Positions 38,178 to 46,942 of a stretch of 64,000 nt of DNA are shown here, piece after piece (the first letter of the stretch is position 1; each line of letters opens with the position of its first letter). A model generated the notes under the pieces. That model was not told where the DNA came from. It searched no databases and saw only the letters and a program-made list of their open reading frames with translations. The stretch is from Akkermansia muciniphila (GTDB lineage Bacteria > Verrucomicrobiota > Verrucomicrobiia > Verrucomicrobiales > Akkermansiaceae): assembly GCA_945888515.1 (NCBI GenBank), contig CAMDAD010000003.1:124001-188000 (forward strand). Direction: 5' to 3'. The position numbers were made by a program, and so were the translations under genes.

Positions 38178-39221
38178 GTGAGCATTCGTGTACGCCTTAA
38201 AGATGTAGCAGAAAAAGCGGGAGTCGCCGTGAACACCGCGTCAACCATTCTCAATAAACGCCCGAATTCATGGGCGTCCAAGGAAACGGAAGCTCGTGTC
38301 TTTGCGGTTGCCGCAGAACTGGGCTATCGACCGAACAAAACAGCACGCGCCCTGCGTTCTGGTCGGTTCCACACCATTGGTTTGATCATCCAGGACGTCA
38401 CCAATCCGTTTTTCTGCACCATTGCCGATGAATTGGAAGCCGCCGTAGAGGAGAGAGGTTACGATCTGTTGGTCGAAAGCTGCCGCTCGTCGCTCCCGAG
38501 GGAAAAGCATCTGCTCGCCGAGCTGGATGATCTCGAAGTGGATGGCACCGTATTTTGGCTGAGCAATAATGAAACATACCGTAGCGACCTGACCGCCATG
38601 TATGAGAAAAAAATGCCAGTAGTCGCACTTGGAAACGGCGTGCCCGACCAAGCGCTGCCCACTGACGCCGTGTTTAGCGATTTCACCCAAGGCCTCAAGG
38701 ATGCCGTGAACGATCTGGTCGCCCGTGGTCACAAGCGTTTTGCCTTCCTTAGCGCTCATGCCGAAGGTACTTATGATGGTTCACGCTCGCTCTTGTTCCA
38801 GCAAATGCTTGCCGCCTCCGGGATTCCTGCCTCCTCCGTCCATTTGCTGCAAACCGGTCACCGCATCGATCAGGCCTTCGTCACGTTCCAGCAATTCCTC
38901 GCGTCATGCGGCGAAAACCGCCCCACGGCTGTCGTCGCGATGAACGATATCGCCGCGGTCGCCTGCATGCGCGCTGCCGTGGAAGCCGGTCTATCCATCC
39001 CGTGCGATCTCTCGATTGTCGGTGTCGATGACATTCCACTCTGCGCCTACCTGCCCACCACGCTGAGTTCCATCCGCCAGCGCTACAGAAAAATCACCCA
39101 AGAAGCCGCCGATCTGCTGATCCGTCGCATCGAGCATCCTGATGCCGAGGATCTCGCGCAACCGCGCCAGGTGATCTTTCCCACCATCTACACGCCGCGC
39201 GAGAGTGTGGGCTTCGTCTGA
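38178..39221 (+). CDS. LacI-family transcription regulator
   Basis: 347 residues from GTG 38178. N-terminal HTH (RVRLKDVAEKAGVAVNTAST) with hinge helix, then a type-I periplasmic-binding effector domain (HTIGLIIQDVTNPFFCTIAD...VVAMNDIAAVACMRAAVE...LSIVGVDDIPLCAYLPTTLS). Effector unknown, likely a sugar. Downstream lies a GH5-like glycosidase after the tRNA-Thr gene, a natural candidate target. A palindrome directly upstream is a likely operator. Confidence 0.92.
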   Translation: MSIRVRLKDVAEKAGVAVNTASTILNKRPNSWASKETEARVFAVAAELGYRPNKTARALRSGRFHTIGLIIQDVTNPFFCTIADELEAAVEERGYDLLVESCRSSLPREKHLLAELDDLEVDGTVFWLSNNETYRSDLTAMYEKKMPVVALGNGVPDQALPTDAVFSDFTQGLKDAVNDLVARGHKRFAFLSAHAEGTYDGSRSLLFQQMLAASGIPASSVHLLQTGHRIDQAFVTFQQFLASCGENRPTAVVAMNDIAAVACMRAAVEAGLSIPCDLSIVGVDDIPLCAYLPTTLSSIRQRYRKITQEAADLLIRRIEHPDAEDLAQPRQVIFPTIYTPRESVGFV

Positions 39222-39296
39222 GCGTGGGAAATTTCTCATTTTGCGGTTGCACAGCGCGGCGGGTTTGCGCTAAGTTTCCCCCCGCATCCGCACGAT

Positions 39297-39371
39297 GCCG
39301 CTGTAGCTCAGGGGTAGAGCAATTCATTCGTAATGAATAGGTCGTCGGTTCAATTCCGACCAGCGGCTCCA
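39297..39371 (+). tRNA. tRNA-Thr(CGT)
   Basis: 75 nt with encoded CCA. Acceptor GCCGCTG pairs with CAGCGGC; anticodon loop ATTCA-TTCGTAA-TGAAT gives anticodon CGT (ACG codon); GTTCAATTC in the T loop. Placed between the LacI-family gene and the glycosidase gene. Confidence 0.95.
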
Positions 39372-39435
39372 TTGTCCACTAGGACGAGAGCATTTGATTA
39401 TTGAAAAATCAGCGGATTACGAGCAAGGTGCTTGG

Positions 39436-40488
39436 ATGAAACACATACTGTCTATCCTCTGCGCTTTCGTATCTTTCGCCGCTGCCATCGAACACGTTCG
39501 CCTCGCTCCCGATGGCAACGGTTTCCAAAGACATCCCTCCGCCGCGCGCTATGTGCCTTGGGGGCACAATTACAGCTCCGTCGATGTCCTCGAACGCATG
39601 GCAAAGGACCCCGCGCGCATCCAGCGCGAGTTCGCCGAGATGAAAGCCGCCGGCACGACCGTGGTGCGCATTCATCCGGAAATGCCGCGCTTGATGACCG
39701 GCCCCGAGACGATGAACCCCACGGCGCTCGATCACCTCAAGGCCCTCTTGCTAGTGGCGGAAAAAGTCGGCATCCACGTGCAAATCACCGGGCTGGCCTG
39801 CTACAAGATCAAGGATCGCATGGCGTGGTATGATGCTCTGAACGAGCAGGAACGCTGGAAGACGCAGGCATTTTTCTGGGCAAACATCGCCCGTAGCTGC
39901 GCCCATAGCCCCGCCGTGTTCGCCTATGATCTGGTGAATGAACCCTCCGCCGCAGGCACCCCAAAAGAAGGCTGGTATATGGGAAAAATGGGCGATGTCG
40001 AGTTTTGCCAGCGCCTCACCCTCGAACCCGGAACCCGTAGCCACGATGACATCATGAGCGAGTGGACCAAACGAATGGTCGCCGCCATCCGCGAGCACGA
40101 CCGACAGCATCTCATCACCTTAGGCATGCTGCCCTTTCCCGGAGCCTATCAAAAAGCCGCCGGGCATCTCGACTTCGTCTCGCCGCATCTCTATCCGAAA
40201 ACGGGCAAGGTCGAGGAAGAACTTGCTCTGCTGAAACGGTTCGCCTGGGGCAAGCCCATCGTTATCGGTGAGACATTCCCGCTGAGCTGCGGCGCCGACG
40301 ATCTGCGGCAATTTCTTTTGCGCAGCCGCGTCACCGCGCACGGCTGGATGGGCCACTGGCCGGATGAATCCCCTGCCGCTCTGACGGCAATGAGAGAAGC
40401 GGGCAAGGCGACTATCCACAGCGCCATCTGGCTTTCGTGGGTGGAGTTGTTCCGAGAAATTGGCCCAGAAATGACGGCCGTGCGCTGA
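39436..40488 (+). CDS. GH5-like secreted glycoside hydrolase
   Basis: 350 residues from ATG 39436 (the longer frame from 39394 has no signal sense): short hydrophobic signal (HILSILCAFVSFAAA). (beta/alpha)8 clan-A type sites: acid/base Glu in FAYDLVNEPSA and nucleophile Glu in IVIGETFPLSCG. Other motifs: GTTVVRIHPEMPRL and LDFVSPHLYPKTG. Substrate not predicted; a beta-mannan or beta-glucan is likely. Follows the LacI-type regulator and tRNA-Thr. Confidence 0.8.
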   Translation: MKHILSILCAFVSFAAAIEHVRLAPDGNGFQRHPSAARYVPWGHNYSSVDVLERMAKDPARIQREFAEMKAAGTTVVRIHPEMPRLMTGPETMNPTALDHLKALLLVAEKVGIHVQITGLACYKIKDRMAWYDALNEQERWKTQAFFWANIARSCAHSPAVFAYDLVNEPSAAGTPKEGWYMGKMGDVEFCQRLTLEPGTRSHDDIMSEWTKRMVAAIREHDRQHLITLGMLPFPGAYQKAAGHLDFVSPHLYPKTGKVEEELALLKRFAWGKPIVIGETFPLSCGADDLRQFLLRSRVTAHGWMGHWPDESPAALTAMREAGKATIHSAIWLSWVELFREIGPEMTAVR

Positions 40489-40495
40489 CTGCGGA

Positions 40496-41896
40496 TCAGT
40501 GGCTTTTCTGTGAGAAAGTTCCGGGCGTGAGGTCGCGCCGCTCGCGGGAACGGGGCGAAAACACGATGGGAATGCCCGGTGCGGGATGCGATTCGCGCAT
40601 CTGATTACGCAGATACTGTCCGTAACTCTGACTCAAGAGTTTTTTGTCGTTCACGAACAAAATATACGTCGGCACCGGAATGAGCTCGCTGGTCTTGTCC
40701 AAGGCCACCGTGCCGTAGTAGAGCTTCATGCGGCGTTTCAGCTTCGAATCGATGGGCGGCGGATTTTTCTCGATCGCTTTTTGCAAGATACGATTGAGCA
40801 CGCCGGTGGTCGGATGTTTCTGCGATTGATTGCGGATCTTGATCACCTCTTTGAGAATCATGTCCACGGAATCATTTTCTTTTGCCGAGACAATCGCAAA
40901 CGGCGCGTAGTCGAGGAAAAACAACTCGCGTTTGACGTGCTCGGTCGCTTCCTCGATGCGCGCTTTTTTCTTCGCGCCAGGGTGGTAGAGATCGAACTTA
41001 TTTAGCACGATCAGGCACGGTTTGTTTTCCTCCAAGATCAACTGAGCGATTTTGCGATCCTGCGCGGTGATACCGGAGGCGAGGTCGATCACCAGCAAGG
41101 TCAAGTCGGCGCGGCGTATCGCTTTTTCCGTGCGCATCGCCGAGAAGACTTCCACCGAGGTGTCACGTTTCGCCCGCGGCCGCAGCCCGGCGGTGTCGAT
41201 CAAGGTGAAATGTTCGTTCTTAAATTTGCAGGGAAGGTCCACCGCATCGCGGGTGGTGCCGGCGATGTCGGACACGATGGTGCGCTGGTCCTGCAGGATC
41301 GCATTTGCCAGCGAGGACTTTCCAGCATTCGGCTTGCCCACGATGGCAATGCGGATGCCGTCGGGCTGGCGCATCTCCGGCGTTTCGCCCTCGGCGGGAG
41401 AAAGCGGTTCCAGCACGGCATCGATCGCATCAACCAGCTCGCCGAAGTTCCGACCGTGCTCCGCGGAAACCGCGATGCCATTTCCCAGGCCGAGCTTGGT
41501 GAATTCAGAAAAAGCGGCTTCGTGCTTGTCGTGGTCCACCTTATTCATCACCAGCAGCACTTGAGCTTGGGCCTTGCGCAGCTTCTGGCTCAGCGCGGCA
41601 TCGATGGCAGTCATGCCATCATGAGCATCCACCACGAATAAAATCAGATCCGCTGTGGCAATGGCGATGTCCACCTCGAAGGCTACCTGCTCGGCGAAGC
41701 CGTCATCCAACGTGGCGCCGATGCCGCCGGTATCGACGATCTCGCACGGAAACTTCATCACCTTGCCCGGGGCGGAGAGGCGATCCCGCGTGATTCCCGC
41801 TTGGTCGTGTACGATAGCAATTTTTCGTCCGACAAGACGATTGAACAGAGCCGATTTCCCCACATTTGGGCGACCAACGATAGCAACAGTGGGCAT
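40496..41896 (-). CDS. der: Ribosome-associated GTPase Der (EngA)
   Basis: 466 residues. Tandem GTPase domains, each with G1 (GRPNVGKSALFN and GKPNAGKSSLAN), G3 (DTGGIG and DTAGLR) and G4 (NKVD and NKFD); a C-terminal KH-like domain follows. Essential for 50S subunit maturation. Ends with Arg-rich, Ser/Pro-containing tail. Its divergent partner is the SnoaL gene at 42005. Confidence 0.96.
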   Translation of the reverse strand: MPTVAIVGRPNVGKSALFNRLVGRKIAIVHDQAGITRDRLSAPGKVMKFPCEIVDTGGIGATLDDGFAEQVAFEVDIAIATADLILFVVDAHDGMTAIDAALSQKLRKAQAQVLLVMNKVDHDKHEAAFSEFTKLGLGNGIAVSAEHGRNFGELVDAIDAVLEPLSPAEGETPEMRQPDGIRIAIVGKPNAGKSSLANAILQDQRTIVSDIAGTTRDAVDLPCKFKNEHFTLIDTAGLRPRAKRDTSVEVFSAMRTEKAIRRADLTLLVIDLASGITAQDRKIAQLILEENKPCLIVLNKFDLYHPGAKKKARIEEATEHVKRELFFLDYAPFAIVSAKENDSVDMILKEVIKIRNQSQKHPTTGVLNRILQKAIEKNPPPIDSKLKRRMKLYYGTVALDKTSELIPVPTYILFVNDKKLLSQSYGQYLRNQMRESHPAPGIPIVFSPRSRERRDLTPGTFSQKSH

Positions 41897-42004
41897 GCGG
41901 AGAATACTGCCTCAACCGATGTCAATCACCAAGTCTAAAAAAAATGCGATTTTCCTGTCGCAAAACGTGCTGGAAAACCAGTTTGCATTCATTAGAATCG
42001 ATTC

Positions 42005-42418
42005 ATGCCGCCCAGAGAGAACACCATCGCCCTACTCCGCGCCTACTACGATCACTTCAATGCGGGCGATACCGATGCCATGCTGGCCCTGATGGCAGAG
42101 GATGTCATTCACGACATCAATCAGTCCGGTTGCGAAACGGGCATCGAGGCGTTTCGTGAATTTTTCGTGCGCATGAACCGCTGCTATCGCGAATCAGTCA
42201 CAGACTTGCAACTCTTCGCCAGCGACGACGGTATGCGGGCGGCCGCCGAATTGATTGTGCATGGGACCTATCTCGCCACCGATGACGGACTGCCAGAAGC
42301 ACAAGGCCAAACCTATCAACTTCCCGCTGGAGCGTTTTTTACGATTCACAACCATCAAATCAAACGCATTACGATGTATTACAATCTCCCACTTTGGCTC
42401 AATCAAGTGCTTTCCTAA
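42005..42418 (+). CDS. SnoaL/NTF2-like protein
   Basis: 137 residues, the small NTF2/ketosteroid-isomerase cone fold: N-terminal helix LLRAYYDHFNAGDTDAMLAL, then beta-strands ending in AFFTIHNHQIKRITMYYNLP. Pocket residues are not conserved enough to predict a reaction; it is in the steroid-isomerase-related group, not proven. First gene of an operon with the sulfatase, 3 bp before its start. Cytosolic. Confidence 0.8.
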   Translation: MPPRENTIALLRAYYDHFNAGDTDAMLALMAEDVIHDINQSGCETGIEAFREFFVRMNRCYRESVTDLQLFASDDGMRAAAELIVHGTYLATDDGLPEAQGQTYQLPAGAFFTIHNHQIKRITMYYNLPLWLNQVLS

Positions 42419-42421
42419 CAT

Positions 42422-43699
42422 ATGAAAATCATTACTCTTCTTTTTCTTCTGACCCTCTCATTCGTTCGTGCACAAGAAGCACCACTCAACATTGTCTACA
42501 TCATCTCGGATGACCAAGCATGGACGGACTATTCATTCATGGGGCATGCGCAGGTAAAAACGCCGCACCTCGATCAACTGGCCAAAGAATCGCTCTTGTT
42601 CAAACGCGGCTACGTGCCCTCCAGCCTCTGCTGCCCTAGCCTTGCCACCATCCTCACGGGAAAGTATCCGCATCAGCACAAGATCACTTCAAACGATCCG
42701 CCTCAACTGAAAGGAAAAGCACCTGCCGCCTCGCGCACTTCTCCCGCCTTTGCCCGCGGTCGCGAGCGCATGAACCAATTCATGGATGCACAGCGCACGC
42801 TACCGCGCATTCTCGGTGAGCAGGGCTACCTGACGCTGCAAACAGGAAAATGGTGGCAAGGACCCTACACCCGCGGAGGCTTCACCCATGGCATGACCAA
42901 GGGCTCGCGCCACGGCGATGAGGGACTCGATATCGGACGTAAGACGATGAAGCCCATCGATGATTTTCTTGATCTCTCCCTGAAGGAAAAGAAGCCGTTT
43001 TTCGTCTGGTATGCACCGCTATTGCCCCATGATCCCCATACACCACCGCAGCGTTTGTTAGATAAATACCAAAAACTCACGCCTTCCATCCACCAAGCCC
43101 GCTACTGGGCGATGATCGAGTGGTTTGATGAAACGATTGGCCAACTGCGGCAAAGCCTGAAGGAGCGCAATCTCGCCGACAACACGCTCATCGTTTACGT
43201 CACGGACAACGGCTGGATCCAAAATCTCAACGGACCCAAGTATGCCGAAAAATCAAAACAATCTCCTTACGATGGCGGCCTGCGCACACCCATCATGTTC
43301 CACTTACCGAAAAAAATCAAAGCGCTGGATGCGCCCCAACTAGCCAGCTCCATCGATATCCTGCCAACCGTGCTATCGCTCGCCAAGATTCCCGCACCGA
43401 AGGATCTTCCGGGGATCGACGTCAGCGATGAGGCCGCCCGCAGCAAGCGCGACCACCTCACGGGTGCCTGCTTCACGCACAATGCCGTCGATCTCGATGT
43501 TCCTGCATCCAGCCTTCGCTGGCGCTGGGTCGTGCAGGGTGATTGGAAACTGATTGTGCCTGCTGCTTTGGAAAAAACCAGTAAGCCCGAGCTCTATCAC
43601 ATCACGAAAGATATCACCGAGGAAACAAATCTCGCCGATCAAGAACCCGAGCGTGTAAAGACACTGACCACGATCCTAGACACGTGGTGGAAACCATGA
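42422..43699 (+). CDS. Exported sulfatase with an altered formylglycine motif
   Basis: 425 residues with a signal peptide (MKIITLLFLLTLSFVRA). Family S1 sulfatase: metal Asp pair in IVYIISDDQAWTD, the active-site run SSLCCPSLATILTGKYPHQH, and the late metal site ENTLIVYVTDNGW. The activating motif should be C-x-P-S-R, giving formylglycine at C70; here C70-C71-P72-S73 is followed by Leu74, not Arg. Other parts including the Lys/His sites (HQHKI) are intact. It would remove sulfate from sulfated polysaccharide outside the cytoplasm if still matured. Confidence 0.88.
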   Translation: MKIITLLFLLTLSFVRAQEAPLNIVYIISDDQAWTDYSFMGHAQVKTPHLDQLAKESLLFKRGYVPSSLCCPSLATILTGKYPHQHKITSNDPPQLKGKAPAASRTSPAFARGRERMNQFMDAQRTLPRILGEQGYLTLQTGKWWQGPYTRGGFTHGMTKGSRHGDEGLDIGRKTMKPIDDFLDLSLKEKKPFFVWYAPLLPHDPHTPPQRLLDKYQKLTPSIHQARYWAMIEWFDETIGQLRQSLKERNLADNTLIVYVTDNGWIQNLNGPKYAEKSKQSPYDGGLRTPIMFHLPKKIKALDAPQLASSIDILPTVLSLAKIPAPKDLPGIDVSDEAARSKRDHLTGACFTHNAVDLDVPASSLRWRWVVQGDWKLIVPAALEKTSKPELYHITKDITEETNLADQEPERVKTLTTILDTWWKP

Positions 43700-43778
43700 G
43701 GAGCATTTTTGTTTGCCCACTCCCTCTCTTTGAGCTTGCCTCAGGCGTGGCGAAAAAGCACGCTCGCACCGCCCTGCC

Positions 43779-44528
43779 ATGTCCGATCTCACACTAGCCA
43801 CCCACGCCGCTCTCGAAGCCGGAAAACTGCTGCGCGAAAAGTTCGGCCAACTCGCCGTGGTCGATGAAGCCACCCACCACGACATCAAGCTCCAACTCGA
43901 TAAAACATCCCAGGATCTGATCACCAAGATTCTCCTCGAGGCTTGTCCTGAAGATGCGCTCTACGGCGAAGAAGGCATTGCGGGCAATCAGGCATCGGCC
44001 CGCCAATGGATCGTTGATCCTATCGACGGCACAGTGAATTTTTTTTACGGCATCCCGCACTTCTGCGTCTCGATCGCCCTGCGGATCAAAGGCGAAATCG
44101 TCGTCGGCGTGATTCATGATCCCATGGTGCAGGAAACGTGGACCGTGGAAAAAGGCGGCCCCGCGTTGCATAACGGCGCGCCCATCTCCGTTTCGAAACG
44201 CGACACGCTGGAGGAGTCGATCCTCTTCGTCGGTTGCGGCAAGGATGGCGATGCCCTGCGCACTGGCATGGACCGCTTTGCCAAGGCCTCCGTCCGCGCG
44301 CGCAAGATGCGAATGATGGGGTCTGCCGCACTGGGCATGGCCTACATCGCATCGGGCCGGCTCGATGCCTATGTGGAATCGAAAATTTCTCTCTGGGACA
44401 TCGCTGCTGGTCAATTACTGGTCGAAACCGCCGGCGGCAAGGTATCGCTGACTCCGTCCCCGCAAAGTCCGGACGCCTATGCCATCGTCGCCACCAATGG
44501 TCTCATTCCTATCGAAGAAATTCTCTAA
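43779..44528 (+). CDS. Inositol-monophosphatase family protein
   Basis: 249 residues. Metal site motifs: YGEEG (Glu), WIVDPIDGTVNF (DPIDGT) and SLWDIAAGQLLVETAGG (WD). Mg-dependent sugar or inositol phosphatase; the exact substrate is open (myo-inositol-1-phosphate, 3'-phosphoadenosine 5'-phosphate or fructose-1,6-bisphosphate). Adjacent to a sulfatase, so a PAP-phosphatase role is imaginable. 13 bp before the PfkB gene, so co-transcribed. Confidence 0.9.
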   Translation: MSDLTLATHAALEAGKLLREKFGQLAVVDEATHHDIKLQLDKTSQDLITKILLEACPEDALYGEEGIAGNQASARQWIVDPIDGTVNFFYGIPHFCVSIALRIKGEIVVGVIHDPMVQETWTVEKGGPALHNGAPISVSKRDTLEESILFVGCGKDGDALRTGMDRFAKASVRARKMRMMGSAALGMAYIASGRLDAYVESKISLWDIAAGQLLVETAGGKVSLTPSPQSPDAYAIVATNGLIPIEEIL

Positions 44529-44540
44529 CACATTCCTATT

Positions 44541-45488
44541 ATGTCATCTCATCCAGTCATCGTCGGAGGCACCATCGCCATCGATAACGTCATTACGCCA
44601 CAAGCCGAAGCCAAGGAATTACTCGGCGGCTCGGCCTCTTATGCAGCGCTCGCAGCGGCCTATTTCACCAAGCCTGTGCATCTGGTCGGCATTATCGGCC
44701 ACGACTACCCACAGCATCATCTCGATATGCTAGCCGCAAACGGAGTGACTCTCGACGGCGTAGAGCGCTCCCCCGGCGAATCGTTCACTTGGACCGGCGA
44801 ATACCATGCCAACATGAACGATCGCACCACACACCGCGTGGGACTCAACGTGTTAGAAAACTGGCAGGTAAAAGTGCCAACCGAAATATCTACTACGTCC
44901 ATAGTAGTTCTTGCTAATATGTCGCCAGACAATCAATTGCAAATGCTCGCTGGCTGCACTGGCTCACCGCGATTCGTGATCGCCGATACCATGGATCTCT
45001 GGATCAACATCGCCAACGAGCGGTTGCACGATGTGTTAGGCGAGCTTGATCTGTTTGTGATCAACGAAGGCGAAGCGCGCGAATTCACCGGGACCTCGAA
45101 TCTGATTTTGGCAGGGCAGCGTTTGCTGGAAAAAGGTCCACGCTTCGTAATCATTAAGCTAGGCGAATTCGGTGCCATGCTTTTCACCGGTGAGGCGAAA
45201 GACTGGCAGGTCAGCCCACAGACATTCTTCCGCTCCGCCGCCTTTCCTTTACACGAAGTAGCAGATCCCACCGGTGCCGGCGATACCTTCCTAGGCGCCC
45301 TCGCCGGCTATCTCGCATCGCTCGGCAAGACCTCCTTCACCTTCGAAGACATCCGCCAGGCCGTCATCAAGGGCTCGATCCTCGCGTCGTTTACCTGCGA
45401 GGAATTTTCGACGCGCAAACTGCAAGCGATCAGCCCCGCGGAAATTCAAGAACGCGAGGATCTCTTCAAAATTCTCACCGCCTGGTAA
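44541..45488 (+). CDS. PfkB-family carbohydrate kinase
   Basis: 315 residues. Motifs: start-region GGSASYAALAAAYF (substrate site) and the C-terminal ADPTGAGDTFLGALAGYL (DTGAGD anion-hole signature). The substrate is not deducible; the family covers ribose, fructose, tagatose-6-phosphate and inositol-type kinases. The neighbouring inositol-monophosphatase makes a nearby inositol or sugar-phosphate cycle plausible. Convergent with nagB. Confidence 0.9.
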   Translation: MSSHPVIVGGTIAIDNVITPQAEAKELLGGSASYAALAAAYFTKPVHLVGIIGHDYPQHHLDMLAANGVTLDGVERSPGESFTWTGEYHANMNDRTTHRVGLNVLENWQVKVPTEISTTSIVVLANMSPDNQLQMLAGCTGSPRFVIADTMDLWINIANERLHDVLGELDLFVINEGEAREFTGTSNLILAGQRLLEKGPRFVIIKLGEFGAMLFTGEAKDWQVSPQTFFRSAAFPLHEVADPTGAGDTFLGALAGYLASLGKTSFTFEDIRQAVIKGSILASFTCEEFSTRKLQAISPAEIQEREDLFKILTAW

Positions 45489-45511
45489 ATCAGTCGCTGC
45501 CTCAGGCAATC

Positions 45512-46249
45512 TCAAAGCGCAGAAGCGGCGGCGAGGTCGAGATGGAAGTGGGCGCTAGGATGATCCTGAAGGAAACTCGCGCTCACCTGATCGGTAACTG
45601 GATCGCGCAAGGCTTTTCTCACAATCTCCGCCTTGCCCTCGCCAAACGCCATCAGGGAAATCTTGCGTGCGGAGAGGATGGTGCCGCATCCCATGGTAAT
45701 CGCATGCGTAGGCACATGCTCTAAACCGCCAAAGGCAGGCGCGGCATCTTGGCGCGTGATTTCATCGAGATGGACACGCCGCGTGATGCTATCGATCGGG
45801 GAACCAGGCTCATTGAAACCAATGTGCCCGGTGCGACCGATGCCGAGAATCTGATAGTCGATCCCACCAGCGGCACGAATGGCTTCTTCATAAGCGATGC
45901 AGTGGGCTACAAGATCGCCTGCGGCAACGCGCGAACTGGGCAAGTGAATGCTCGCGGCAGGAATGTCGATGTGATCGAAAAAATTTCGGTGCATGAAATT
46001 CCAGTAGGTTTCCGGATGCGTTGATTCCAGACCGAGATATTCATCGAGATTGAAAGTGATCACCTGCCGAAATGACAGATTCTCTTCGCGGTGGAGTCGC
46101 ACCAATTCTTGATACAGCGGAATGGGCGTAGCACCAGTGGCCAAGCCCAAGACCGCATGGGCTTGGTTGCGGATCAATGTCGCTATCTCGCGCGCCACGC
46201 AGCGCACCGCGACCTCGCGGCTTGAATGAATATGGAGTTGGATGCTCAT
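45512..46249 (-). CDS. nagB: Glucosamine-6-phosphate deaminase
   Basis: 245 residues from ATG 46249 (an upstream frame extends 12 codons but has no sense). Family signatures: VLGLATGATPIPLY (phosphate loop), TFNLDEYLGL (Asp), GIGRTGHIGFNEPGS (HIGFNEP motif) and a late acidic site. It converts glucosamine-6-phosphate to fructose-6-phosphate plus ammonia, joining amino-sugar catabolism to glycolysis. Cytosolic. No nagA in the window. Confidence 0.93.
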   Translation of the reverse strand: MSIQLHIHSSREVAVRCVAREIATLIRNQAHAVLGLATGATPIPLYQELVRLHREENLSFRQVITFNLDEYLGLESTHPETYWNFMHRNFFDHIDIPAASIHLPSSRVAAGDLVAHCIAYEEAIRAAGGIDYQILGIGRTGHIGFNEPGSPIDSITRRVHLDEITRQDAAPAFGGLEHVPTHAITMGCGTILSARKISLMAFGEGKAEIVRKALRDPVTDQVSASFLQDHPSAHFHLDLAAASAL

Positions 46250-46478
46250 AGGCGAATGCCGCGCAGAGTGGCTTTTTTGTGGCAAAGATCAAGACAGATT
46301 TACGAGATCAAACAGGAATGGACCTATGAATGGTTCGCGGAGAGTTTCCTTGGTTTCGGTCACAGAAACTCGCCCACGGCGCAATCCTTGGTTGGCAGCA
46401 CATCCGCAGTGTGATTCCGCTAGAGAAAGAGCGAGATGCGATTCATCTGATTTTTCGAAAACCATCTCCTTGCGCGCG
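46250..46478. other. Intergenic between nagB and efflux locus
   Basis: About 230 bp; no supported gene, repeat or hairpin. Confidence 0.35.
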
Positions 46479-46910
46479 TTACTTCATCGCACAAGCACAG
46501 CGCCACTCAGGCTGTTTGCAAGGATCGCAGACCTTGGTGTTGAAGTGGAGGCGGGCGATGATTGTTTTGGCATCTGCTCTCTCCTTATACTGAAGAATCA
46601 TCCATTGCCCCGCAGGCGGCGCGGAGATCACAAACCCTGTATCGGATTTACCCACCGCGAGCTTTTCGGGAGCCTCGCGCGTGCCGGCCGTGGCAGTGAT
46701 TTCTTGTGCGGCGATGACGACGGGCTTCATGTCCTTGTCGAGCAGGGCAATGTGGAGTTTACCGTCTTTTTCTGTGACTTCTCCGTGCATGGTTTCATTC
46801 GTGCTCAGTTCGACAATACGACCTTTGTTCGGGCCGAGCTCGATGCCTCCGTGTCCGAAGGCAACGCCAGCGGTGAGGACGAGTAGGATGGTTGTTAGTT
46901 TCGTTTTCAT
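46479..46910 (-). CDS. Small exported protein at the end of the metal-efflux locus
   Basis: 143 residues with a signal peptide (MKTKLTTILLVLTAGVAF). Starts with HGGIELGPN, has a beta-like body (GRIVELSTNETMHGEVTEKD, then KPVVIAAQEITATAGT), and ends in KVCDPCKQPEWRCACAMK with five Cys, a likely metal site. Last gene of the minus-strand run after the RND pump (33-bp gap). Probably a periplasmic metal-binding accessory; no family named. Confidence 0.75.
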   Translation of the reverse strand: MKTKLTTILLVLTAGVAFGHGGIELGPNKGRIVELSTNETMHGEVTEKDGKLHIALLDKDMKPVVIAAQEITATAGTREAPEKLAVGKSDTGFVISAPPAGQWMILQYKERADAKTIIARLHFNTKVCDPCKQPEWRCACAMK

Positions 46911-46942
46911 ATGGCTTATAGTTTGGTGATTACTGTTTATTT

